In this document: piece by piece, positions 55,738 to 63,310 of the stretch | Numbering within the stretch: position 1 is the first letter of the stretch | Layout of the letters: each line of letters opens with the position of its first letter | Assembly (NCBI RefSeq): GCF_000010285.1 | Contig: NC_010617.1 | Location: 2,356,001 to 2,420,000, forward strand | Direction of reading: 5' to 3' | Origin: Kocuria rhizophila DC2201 | Lineage (GTDB): Bacteria; Actinomycetota; Actinomycetes; Actinomycetales; Micrococcaceae | Length of the DNA stretch: 64,000 nucleotides | Position numbers and translations under genes: made by a program | The notes under the pieces: model-generated | The model's input: the letters and a program-made list of their open reading frames with translations, nothing else | Databases searched by the model: none | What the model was told of the DNA's origin: nothing

Positions 55738-57837
55738 CTACTGCTGGGCGGCGTCGAACCGGGCACCGCGGACGCGCTCGGCCGCGCCGCAGCGGTCCAG
55801 GTACGGGGTGATGCCGCCGAGGTGGAAGGGGTAGTTGGCGCCGAGGATCATGCAGAGGTCGATGTCCCGGGCCGAGGCCACCACGCCCTCGTCCAGCATG
55901 TAGCCGATCTCCTCCGCGAGCGCGTCCTGCACGCGAGTGAGCAGCTGGCCGCCGGCGCCGTCGCCGGACTGCGCCGTGACGCCGTTCTCGCGCCGCGTGC
56001 GCTCCAGGGCTTCGTTGGCGCCCTCGGACAGGTAGGTCTCGGAGGACTCCCCGCGGGCCGGCAGGGTGTTCTTGAGACCGGCGTCCGCCACGGCGTCCAG
56101 CCACGGGGAGAGCGTGAAGCGCTGCGGGTAGGCGTCGTTCATGGTGTGGGTGATGTGCACCAGCACGGCGGGGCCCACGAAGTCCAGCAGCTGCAGGGGG
56201 GTCATGGGAAGCCCCATGGCGTCCAGGGCGTGGTCCACGGTCTCGGGGTCTCCCCCGGCGTCCATGGCGCGGCCGATCGAGTCGAACATGCGCGTGAGCA
56301 CGCGGTTGACCACGAAGCTCGGGGCGTCCTCCACGCGCACGGCGATGCGACGCAGCTTGGCCGCGAGGTCGAACGCGGTGGCCAGGGTGGAGTCGTCGGT
56401 CTTCTCGCCCGCCACGATCTCCAGCAGGGGGGTGACCTCCACGGGGTTGAACACGTGGAAGCCCACGAGTCGCTCCGGGTGCTGCAGGTCCCGGCCCATG
56501 GCGGTGATGGAGAGGGAGGAGGTGTTGGTCGCGAGAATCGCGTCCTCCTTGATGACCGGCTCCCACTGGGCGAAGACCTGGCGCTTGACGTCCAGCTCCT
56601 CGAACACGGCCTCGATCACGAAGTCCGCGTCCGCGAGGTCCTCCGGACTCCGGGCGCCCGTGATGAGCGAGCCGAGCTGCTCGGCCTGCTCCGGGGTCAT
56701 CCGGCCCTTCTCCGCCTGAGCCGCGAAGCGGTCCCGGGTGCGCTGCACACCGGCGGCCAGGCGCTCGTCGTCGAGGTCGGTCATGACCACCGGGATGCGC
56801 GCGCCCTGGGCGATGAGGGACGCCAGCTGGCCCGCCATGAGGCCCGCGCCGATCACGGCGGCCTTCTTGATCTCGCGGACGGGGGCGTCCGGGACGTTGG
56901 CGGCCTGCTTGCTGCGCGCGCTCACGAGCTCGAACGCGTACAGGGACGCGCGGGCGGCGTCGGACTGCACGATCTGCGTGAACGCCTCCACGGCGGCCTC
57001 GCCGTTGACCACGCGGGACTCGGTGCGCGCGCGGCCCACGAGCTCGATGGCAGCCACCGGGCCGGGGGCGGCACCGTGCCAGGCGCTCTCGGCCTTCGCG
57101 GCGGCCTTCTCCACGGCGGCGGTCCAGGTCTGCTCGTCGTCGGTGGTGCGGCGGGGTTCGTGCTTGCCCTCGAGGGTCTCCACGACCCAGGTCTGCCACG
57201 AGGTCTCCCACTCGTCCGTGCCGGGGGCACCGTTCAGCACGGCGTCCACGAGACCGATCTGAGCGGCCTTGGCGGGGTTGAGGTTCTTACCGCGCATCGA
57301 GTCCGTGACGATGATGCTGAGCGCGGCCTCCGCGCCCACGAGGTGCGGCAGCAGGTAGACGCCGCCCCAGCCGGGGAAGAACCCGAGGTGGCACTCGGGC
57401 AGGCCCATGGGTGCCTTGCCCGAGGTGGAGAGGCGGTAGTCCGTGTGCAGCGCGAGCTCCAGGCCGCCGCCCAGGGCCACGCCCGTGATGAGCGAGAACG
57501 TGGGGACGTCCATCTCCGCGAGCACCCCGAAGGCGTCGTGGCCCGAGCCCACGTACTCGTCCGAGGTGCCGCTGAGCTGGGCCGCGCGGATCTCCTTGAG
57601 GTTGGCTCCGGCGCCGAAGGACTTGGTGTTGCCGGTGACCACCACGGCCTCCACCTGGGAGGTGTCGATCGCGGACAGCTCGCGCTGCAGATCCCGCATG
57701 GCCTCCGAACCCCAGATCACCAGCCCGTTGGGTGCCGTGGAGTCCAGGGACACCAACGCGATGGGCTTCTCCCGGCCCGGCAGCACCGGGTGGGTCACGG
57801 TGATGGTCACGGTGGACGGGAAGGACTGATCGCTCAC
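55738..57837 (-). CDS. fadB: FadB/FadJ-type enoyl-CoA hydratase/3-hydroxyacyl-CoA dehydrogenase
   Basis: The product is 699 residues. The N-terminal crotonase domain (about 1-200) has TGNTKSFGAGANLKEI, ITGVALGGGLELALH and LPECHLGFFPGWGG with the two catalytic Glu positions. The NAD domain starts at AAVIGAGLMAGQLASLIAQ near 325, with ATNTSSLSI and VGFHVFNPVEVTPLLEIV; a C-terminal helical domain has APSFVVNRVLTRM. It hydrates enoyl-CoA and oxidises the L-3-hydroxy product. No thiolase (fadA) is beside it. GTG 57837 has AGGAG six bases upstream. It is the first gene of the operon. Confidence 0.93.
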   Translation of the reverse strand: MSDQSFPSTVTITVTHPVLPGREKPIALVSLDSTAPNGLVIWGSEAMRDLQRELSAIDTSQVEAVVVTGNTKSFGAGANLKEIRAAQLSGTSDEYVGSGHDAFGVLAEMDVPTFSLITGVALGGGLELALHTDYRLSTSGKAPMGLPECHLGFFPGWGGVYLLPHLVGAEAALSIIVTDSMRGKNLNPAKAAQIGLVDAVLNGAPGTDEWETSWQTWVVETLEGKHEPRRTTDDEQTWTAAVEKAAAKAESAWHGAAPGPVAAIELVGRARTESRVVNGEAAVEAFTQIVQSDAARASLYAFELVSARSKQAANVPDAPVREIKKAAVIGAGLMAGQLASLIAQGARIPVVMTDLDDERLAAGVQRTRDRFAAQAEKGRMTPEQAEQLGSLITGARSPEDLADADFVIEAVFEELDVKRQVFAQWEPVIKEDAILATNTSSLSITAMGRDLQHPERLVGFHVFNPVEVTPLLEIVAGEKTDDSTLATAFDLAAKLRRIAVRVEDAPSFVVNRVLTRMFDSIGRAMDAGGDPETVDHALDAMGLPMTPLQLLDFVGPAVLVHITHTMNDAYPQRFTLSPWLDAVADAGLKNTLPARGESSETYLSEGANEALERTRRENGVTAQSGDGAGGQLLTRVQDALAEEIGYMLDEGVVASARDIDLCMILGANYPFHLGGITPYLDRCGAAERVRGARFDAAQQ

Positions 57838-57890
57838 ACTTGCTCCTGAGTCTGGGTGAGGGGTGGCCTGGGCCACAGGATTCGTCTCGA

Positions 57891-57920
57891 AGTCTGCCCT
57901 GAGACGCAGTCTCAGGTCAA
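57891..57920 (-). promoter_or_regulatory. Promoter of the beta-oxidation operon
   Basis: On the minus strand TTGACC (57920-57915) and a weak -10 CAGACT (57896-57891) are 18 bases apart. The spacer is filled by the palindromic operator. Transcription would start near 57884, about 47 nt before the GTG. Confidence 0.6.
57898..57916 (-). promoter_or_regulatory. TetR-type operator in the fadB promoter
   Basis: CCTGAGACTGCGTCTCAGG on the minus strand is a perfect palindrome of 8 + 3 + 8 bases, lying between -35 and -10. A related site (GAGAC-xxx-GTC) occurs in the promoter of the adjacent tetR gene, so the TetR protein probably controls both. Confidence 0.75.
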
Positions 57921-58007
57921 GACATCCCGCCGCGGTCCGACCATCCCGGCCCCACCTCCCCGGGCGCGCCCGACAACGGGCCCCGCAGCGTGGCGGAGGG
58001 GCGCGCG

Positions 58008-59294
58008 TCAGCCGCGCAGCGCCTCGTAGACGGAGCGTGCCGTGCGCTCGGCGACGTCCGCGGGGTTCCCGCCACGGGGCACGAGCACCACGATCGGGGC
58101 ATCGCCGCCCACCCACACCGTGTCGGTCCGGTTCCCGCCCACGACGCCGCCGCGCGGGTTCGCGAGCGCAGGCTCGCCGTGCTCCCCCGGTCCCGCCGCA
58201 GACCCGTCCGGGTCCGCGCCGACGTCACGCCCGCGTGCGGTGTCCACCCCGCCCCCGACCGGCGCACCGGCCGAGGACCCGGGCGGGTCAGCCTCCGGGG
58301 TCGCGGCATCGTCCTCGGCCGGGGCGTACAGCGCGGACGGCGTCCCCCTCAACAGCTGCGGGCCCGATGGGGCAGCTTCCTGAGTCGCCGCGTCGTCGTC
58401 GGCGGAAACGTCAGGAGAGGACGGGGTCCCGCCCGAGGACGACGGGCCCGACGGGGCAGCCCCCGGGGGCGCTGCGGCGTCACCGGCCGAGGCGTCCGAC
58501 GAGGACGAGGTTCCTGCCGGGGCCGTGGCCCCGGCAGGGGACCAGGATCCGGGTGCGCCGGCACCCGACGACGCGGCGTCGTTCGCGGTCGGGCGACCCG
58601 CCGGGGACGGGGAGCCGTGAGCGTACGGGGGCGCCGCGGCGTCGTCGAGCTCGAGGGAGACCTGTGCGGACGAGAACGAGAGGTCCACCGGCGAGCCGGA
58701 CGGGGCAGTCTCCTGGTGGATCACGCCGAACAGCGCACACAGCCACACGACCCGCCTGCTCAGCGCAGCCGCGAGCTGCTCCCCCTGCCCCGGCCTCGGA
58801 CCGCGCAGCCACGTGCGCAGGAACGCGTTGTGCACCGCCACGGTGGCCGCGGGCAGCGCCACTGCCGTGACGCGGCGGTCCGGGGAGTCGGGCAGGGCGG
58901 CACGCAGGAAGGCATGGAAGACCCGCTCGTAGCGCGAGGACATGGCGATCTCACGGTCCCGCAGGGACTCGACGCGCTGCAGGAGGTCGTGCCGGGCGAA
59001 CGCGCGCTGCGCGTGGTCCAGGTTGTGGCGGAACACGAGCTGCGCGCCCTCCACCAGGCCGTCCTGCGGGGACAGTCCCGGGCGCTGCAGCAGGGCCTCC
59101 AGCCGCTCCAGGGTGGCCGCGTGGTCCGCGAAGACGACGTCCTCCTTGCTGCCGTACTTGCGGAAGAACGTGGCCCGGCTGATGCCTGCGGCCTGGGCGA
59201 GCTGCTCCACGGTGGTCTCCATGTACCCGTGGTCCGCGAGCATGCGGATGGAGCGCGTGACCACGTCCTCGGTGACGGCGCTGGCCTCACTCAT
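58008..59294 (-). CDS. TetR-family regulator of fatty acid oxidation with a long repetitive C-terminal linker
   Basis: The product is 428 residues, twice the normal TetR length. The DNA-binding part is standard (TVEQLAQAAGISRATFFRKYGSKEDV, about 25-60) and the ligand-type helical domain runs to about 205. Residues about 210-385 are Ala/Pro/Ser/Gly/Asp-rich and include three tandem degenerate repeats of about 28 residues (265-348; compare DAAAPPGAAPSGPSSSGGTP, DAATQEAAPSGPQLLRGTP). The last 45 residues look folded again (TDTVWVGGDAPIVVLVPRGG). Three ACGACGCCGC copies (58141, 58573, 58636) lie in the added part. The matched operator in the fadB promoter suggests control of beta-oxidation. Confidence 0.85.
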   Translation of the reverse strand: MSEASAVTEDVVTRSIRMLADHGYMETTVEQLAQAAGISRATFFRKYGSKEDVVFADHAATLERLEALLQRPGLSPQDGLVEGAQLVFRHNLDHAQRAFARHDLLQRVESLRDREIAMSSRYERVFHAFLRAALPDSPDRRVTAVALPAATVAVHNAFLRTWLRGPRPGQGEQLAAALSRRVVWLCALFGVIHQETAPSGSPVDLSFSSAQVSLELDDAAAPPYAHGSPSPAGRPTANDAASSGAGAPGSWSPAGATAPAGTSSSSDASAGDAAAPPGAAPSGPSSSGGTPSSPDVSADDDAATQEAAPSGPQLLRGTPSALYAPAEDDAATPEADPPGSSAGAPVGGGVDTARGRDVGADPDGSAAGPGEHGEPALANPRGGVVGGNRTDTVWVGGDAPIVVLVPRGGNPADVAERTARSVYEALRG

Positions 59295-59333
59295 CTGGGT
59301 CTCCTCACACGACGACGGGCGGCTGTGGGATCG

Positions 59334-59360
59334 AGGGTAGCCGCATTGAGACGGAGTCGC
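59334..59360 (-). promoter_or_regulatory. tetR promoter with matching operator half-sites
   Basis: A -10 TACCCT (59339-59334, minus strand) lies about 40 nt before the tetR ATG. Eight bases upstream is GCGAC-TCC-GTCTC (59360-59348), one mismatch from the palindromic core GAGAC-xxx-GTCTC found in the fadB promoter. This implies autoregulation. Confidence 0.6.
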
Positions 59361-59439
59361 ACGGGAACCGGTCTGCAGGCCCTGCGGCGAGCGCGTCGGA
59401 CACGCCGGTGCGCAACGCTCGACCCGGGGTGACGTGGGC

Positions 59440-59445
59440 TACACT
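59440..59445 (+). promoter_or_regulatory. Probable -10 (TACACT) of the opp operon
   Basis: TACACT is a strong actinobacterial -10. It predicts a leader of about 110 nt that begins with a small GGGG/CCCC hairpin (about 59459-59471). No known riboswitch is recognised in the leader. Confidence 0.55.
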
Positions 59446-59564
59446 CAGCGGTGTTCTTGGGGCACAACCCCAGCAACCGATCACCGGATGTCGTCATATC
59501 CATTTCGAATTCCCGGACGCTGGCCTCATAAGCCCTCGTTCCACTTCGCTTTTGAGGAGGCGAG

Positions 59565-61202
59565 ATGCGTTACTCCCGCATTTCCAAGACTCTCGGTGTC
59601 GCCGCAGTGGCGGCCATCTCCCTGACCGCCTGCAGCGGCGGCGGCGACTCCAACGGCTCCGCCGACGGCAGCGCCATCATCACTGCGGACTCCGTGGAGC
59701 CCCAGAACCCGCTGGTGCCCACCAACACCACCGAGACCGGTGGCGGCCTGGTGATCCAGCAGATCTTCAACGGCCTGGTGAGCTACGACTCCGAGGGCAA
59801 GACCCAGAACGACCTCGCGGAGTCCATCGAGTCCCAGGACAAGCAGACCTGGACCATCAAGATCAAGCCGGACATGAAGTTCACCAACGGCGAGGCGATC
59901 ACCGCCCAGAGCTTCGTGGACTCCTGGAACTACGGCGCCGCGGCCAAGAACGCCCAGGGCACCGCGACCTTCTTCGAGCCCATCGAGGGCTATGAGAAGG
60001 TCTCCGCCGAGGGCAGCACCGAGGACAAGATGTCCGGGCTGAAGGCCGTTGACGACCACACCTTCACCGTCAAGCTGGTCTCCCCGCAGTCGGACTTCGA
60101 GCAGCGCCTGGGCTACACCGCGTTCGCCCCGATGCCCTCTTCCGCATTCAAGGACATGAAGGCTTTCGGCGAGAACCCCGTGGGCTACGGCCCCTACAAG
60201 ATGGCCAAGGACGGCGCCTGGCAGCACAACTCCAGCATCGACCTGGTCAAGAACGACGACTACAAGGGCCCGGAGGCCGCCAAGAACGGCGGCATCACCT
60301 TCAAGCTGTACCAGAACCCGGACACCGCCTACCAGGACCTGATCTCCAACAACCTGGACGTCCTGCAGCAGGTCCCCACCGGCGCACTGGGCAACTACAA
60401 GTCGGACCTCGGCGACCGCTACTCCGACAAGCCCTACGCCGGCATCCAGACCCTCGCCGTGCCCGAGTACCAGGACAACTGGAAGGGCGAGGCCGGCAAG
60501 CTGCGCCGCCAGGCCCTGTCCATGGCCATCGACCGCCAGGAGATCACCAAGGTGATCTTCAACGAGACGCGCTCCCCCGCCACGGACTTCACCGCCCCCA
60601 CCATCGAGGGCTACGACGAGAGCATCCCCAACTCCGAGAACACCAAGTTCGACAAGGAGAAGGCCAAGGAGCTGTGGGCCAAGGCCGAGAAGATGCAGCC
60701 CTACAACAAGTCCCAGAAGCTCACCATCGCGTACAACGCCGACGCCGGTGGGCACAAGAAGTGGGTGGACGCCGTTGCCAACCAGGTCAAGAACAACCTG
60801 GGCATCGAGGTGGAGGGCAAGTCCTACTCCACCTTCAAGGAGCTGCGCACCGACGCCAAGGCCGGCAAGCTGACCGGAGCCACCCGCTCCGGCTGGCAGG
60901 CCGACTACCCCTCGATGTACAACTTCATGGGCCCCATCTTCTCCAAGGGCGCCTCTTCCAACGACTCCCGGTACGACAACCCGGAGTTCGAGGCGAAGCT
61001 GAACGAGGGTCTCGAGGCCAAGAGCTCCGAGGACGGGGTGAAGAAGTTCCAGGAGGCGGACTCCATGCTGCTGAAGGACCTCCCCTCCATCCCGCTCTGG
61101 TACAACCAGGCGAACACCGCGTGGTCCGAGAACGTGTCCGGCGTGGGCACCGGCTGGGACGGCGTTCCCGAGTACTACAAGGTCGAGAAGACCAAGAACT
61201 GA
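59565..61202 (+). CDS. oppA: Oligopeptide ABC transporter substrate-binding lipoprotein
   Basis: The product is 545 residues of the SBP family 5. The signal peptide (SKTLGVAAVAAISLTAC) ends in a lipobox Cys, so the mature protein is membrane-anchored outside. Typical blocks: QIFNGLVSYDSEGKTQNDLAESIES, WTIKIKPDMKFTNGEAITAQSFVDSWNY, NPVGYGPYKM and RQALSMAIDRQEI. It captures peptides for OppBCDF. Its codon use is clearly biased to optimal codons, as expected for an abundant protein. GAGGAGG precedes ATG 59565. A 23-bp hairpin separates it from oppB, probably keeping its mRNA level above that of the permease genes. Confidence 0.93.
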   Translation: MRYSRISKTLGVAAVAAISLTACSGGGDSNGSADGSAIITADSVEPQNPLVPTNTTETGGGLVIQQIFNGLVSYDSEGKTQNDLAESIESQDKQTWTIKIKPDMKFTNGEAITAQSFVDSWNYGAAAKNAQGTATFFEPIEGYEKVSAEGSTEDKMSGLKAVDDHTFTVKLVSPQSDFEQRLGYTAFAPMPSSAFKDMKAFGENPVGYGPYKMAKDGAWQHNSSIDLVKNDDYKGPEAAKNGGITFKLYQNPDTAYQDLISNNLDVLQQVPTGALGNYKSDLGDRYSDKPYAGIQTLAVPEYQDNWKGEAGKLRRQALSMAIDRQEITKVIFNETRSPATDFTAPTIEGYDESIPNSENTKFDKEKAKELWAKAEKMQPYNKSQKLTIAYNADAGGHKKWVDAVANQVKNNLGIEVEGKSYSTFKELRTDAKAGKLTGATRSGWQADYPSMYNFMGPIFSKGASSNDSRYDNPEFEAKLNEGLEAKSSEDGVKKFQEADSMLLKDLPSIPLWYNQANTAWSENVSGVGTGWDGVPEYYKVEKTKN

Positions 61203-61219
61203 TCTTCTGACCCCGATGC

Positions 61220-61272
61220 ACACGTGGTGACAGGGAGGCGCGTGAAGTCCGCGCCTCCCTGTCACCACGTGT
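61220..61272 (+). repeat. Perfect 23-bp stem-loop between oppA and oppB
   Basis: ACACGTGGTGAC-AGGGAGGCGCG (61220-61242) and its exact complement (61250-61272) enclose a 7-base loop. It starts 18 nt after the oppA stop and ends 18 nt before oppB; no U-run follows. It is the longest perfect stem I found in the window, suited to 3'-end protection of the oppA message or partial termination. Confidence 0.85.
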
Positions 61273-61290
61273 CATAGAGAGGAGCCCCTC

Positions 61291-62217
61291 TTGGCCTGGT
61301 ATCTGGTCAAAAGACTGCTGCAGCTGATCCCCGTCTTCTTCGGCGCCACGCTGCTGGTCTACTTCCTGGTCTTCATGACCCCCGGTGATCCGCTCGACGC
61401 GCTGTGCGGGGACAAGGGCTGCACGCCCGGTGTCGCCGCCGCGCTGACCGCGCAGTACCACCTCAACGACCCGTTCTTCGTGCAGTACTTCAGCTACATC
61501 GGAGGTCTGCTCACCGGCGACCTCGGCGTGAACTTCTCCGGACGCGAGATCAGCGACGTGCTCGCCGGCGCGTTCCCCGCGACCGTCCGGCTCGCGATCA
61601 TCGCCCTGGTGTTCGAGGCGATCTTCGGCATCACCTTCGGCCTGTACGCCGGGCTGAAGAAGGGCGGCTGGTTCGACTCCACCGTGCTAGTGGTCTCCCT
61701 GATCGTCATCGCCGTGCCGATCTTCGTGCTCGGCTTCGTGATGCAGTACTTCGTGGGCGTGAAGTGGGGGCTGGCCAAGCCGACCGTCTCCGGCGCCGCG
61801 GACTGGAGCGACCTGATCCTGCCCGGCATCGTGCTGGGCCTGGTCTCCTTCGCCCAGGTGCTGCGCCTGACCCGCACGGCCGTGGCCGAGAACGCCAGCG
61901 CGGACTACGTGCGCACCGCCACCGCCAAGGGCCTGACCCGCGGCCGCGTGATCCGGGTGCACATCCTGCGCAACTCGATGATCCCCGTGGCCACCTTCCT
62001 GGGCATGGACCTGGGTGCACTGATGGGCGGCGCGATCGTCACCGAGGGCATCTTCAACGTCCCCGGCATCGGCAACCAGCTCTACAAGGCACTCACGCTC
62101 GGGGACGCACCCATGGTGGTCTCCGTGGTGTCCGTGATGGTGATCATCTTCTGCGTGGCCAATCTGCTGGTTGACCTCCTCTACGCCTGGCTCGATCCGA
62201 GGATCCGTTATGCCTGA
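61291..62217 (+). CDS. oppB: Oligopeptide ABC transporter permease OppB
   Basis: The product is 308 residues with six helices. It starts AWYLVKRLLQLIPVFFGATLLVYFLVFMTPGDP, the OppB/DppB hallmark, and has the EAA loop ENASADYVRTATAKGLTRGRVIRVHILRNSMIPV that contacts the ATPases. The start is TTG at 61291, with GAGGAG seven bases upstream; no better start matches the family N-terminus. It overlaps oppC by 8 nt. Confidence 0.95.
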   Translation: MAWYLVKRLLQLIPVFFGATLLVYFLVFMTPGDPLDALCGDKGCTPGVAAALTAQYHLNDPFFVQYFSYIGGLLTGDLGVNFSGREISDVLAGAFPATVRLAIIALVFEAIFGITFGLYAGLKKGGWFDSTVLVVSLIVIAVPIFVLGFVMQYFVGVKWGLAKPTVSGAADWSDLILPGIVLGLVSFAQVLRLTRTAVAENASADYVRTATAKGLTRGRVIRVHILRNSMIPVATFLGMDLGALMGGAIVTEGIFNVPGIGNQLYKALTLGDAPMVVSVVSVMVIIFCVANLLVDLLYAWLDPRIRYA

Positions 62218-63310
62218 GAACAACTTCGAGAACAACGACGCCGCGGGCCGGGACCTGAACCCCGAGGCCCGCTCCCACGAGGCCGCCGTGCGCGAGGTCC
62301 GGGAGACCGCCGACACCCCGGCCGGCTCCCACCAGAAGGACCTCGGCGGGGTGAGCACCGGGATCATGATGGAGCACTTCGTCGCGGACGTGGCCCAGAC
62401 CCCGGTCTCGGCCACCGACTCCCGCTCCGCCGAGGGCGCTCCCGTGAGCCTGTGGCGCGACGCGTGGCGGCAGCTGCGCAAGAAGCCCACGTTCATCATC
62501 GCGGCCCTGCTGATCGTGCTGGTGATCGTGGTGGCCCTCTTCCCGCAGCTGTTCTGGACCCAGGACCCCTCCGCGGCGTCCTCGCAGTGCCTGCTGGAGA
62601 ACTCCAACGGCAAGGCCTCCGCGGGCCACCCCATGGGCTTCACCGCCCAGGGCTGCGACGTGTACTCCCGCGTGATCGCCGGGACCCGGGCCTCGCTCAT
62701 GGTGGGTCTGTTCACCACCATCGGTGTGGTGGTCATCGGCGGGATCATCGGTGCGCTGGCCGGCTACTTCGGCGGCTGGATCGACGGCGTTCTCGCGCGC
62801 CTGGGCGACATCTTCTTCGCGCTGCCCCTGATCCTGGGTGCCCTGGTGGTCATGCAGCTGCCGTTCTTCAAGGCCAACCGCGGGGTGTGGACCCTGGTGG
62901 TGGTGCTGGTGCTGTTCGGCTGGCCGCAGATCGCGCGCATCATGCGCGGCGCGGTGGTGGAGGTGCGCAACGCGGACTACGTGGTCAGTGCCCGCTCGCT
63001 GGGCGTGTCTTCCTTCGGGATCCTGATGCGCCACATCATCCCCAACGCGATGGCGCCGGTGATCGTGATCGCCACGATCTCGCTGGGCACGTTCATCGTG
63101 GCCGAGTCCACTCTGTCCTACCTCGGCATCGGCCTGCCGCCCAGCATGATGAGCTGGGGCAACGACATCTCGGACGCGAAGGACGCCTTCCGCTCGAACC
63201 CGATGCCCGTATTTTGGCCCGGCCTGGCGCTGTCGCTGACCGTCCTGAGCTTCATCATGCTCGGTGACGCGCTGCGCGACGCGCTGGACCCGAAGGCCCG
63301 GAAGAAGTGA
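62210..63310 (+). CDS. oppC: Oligopeptide ABC transporter permease OppC
   Basis: The product is 366 residues. A polar N-terminal tail of about 80 residues precedes SLWRDAWRQLRKKPTFIIAALLI, the usual OppC start, then six helices and the EAA loop VEVRNADYVVSARSLGVSSFGILMRHIIPNAMAPV. The tail is longer than in E. coli and begins with an ACGACGCCGC copy (62235). ATG 62210 has GAGGA upstream and fits the overlap; a longer frame to 62171 is rejected. Confidence 0.94.
   Translation: MPENNFENNDAAGRDLNPEARSHEAAVREVRETADTPAGSHQKDLGGVSTGIMMEHFVADVAQTPVSATDSRSAEGAPVSLWRDAWRQLRKKPTFIIAALLIVLVIVVALFPQLFWTQDPSAASSQCLLENSNGKASAGHPMGFTAQGCDVYSRVIAGTRASLMVGLFTTIGVVVIGGIIGALAGYFGGWIDGVLARLGDIFFALPLILGALVVMQLPFFKANRGVWTLVVVLVLFGWPQIARIMRGAVVEVRNADYVVSARSLGVSSFGILMRHIIPNAMAPVIVIATISLGTFIVAESTLSYLGIGLPPSMMSWGNDISDAKDAFRSNPMPVFWPGLALSLTVLSFIMLGDALRDALDPKARKK

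Noticed and set aside
58240-58510. Possible CRISPR-like repeats in the tetR gene
   Set aside because: The repeats are in frame, degenerate, directly adjacent without spacers and encode Ala/Pro/Ser-rich protein; no cas genes are present.
59446-59564. A riboswitch in the oppA leader
   Set aside because: The leader has one small GGGG/CCCC hairpin and no conserved core of any riboswitch I know.
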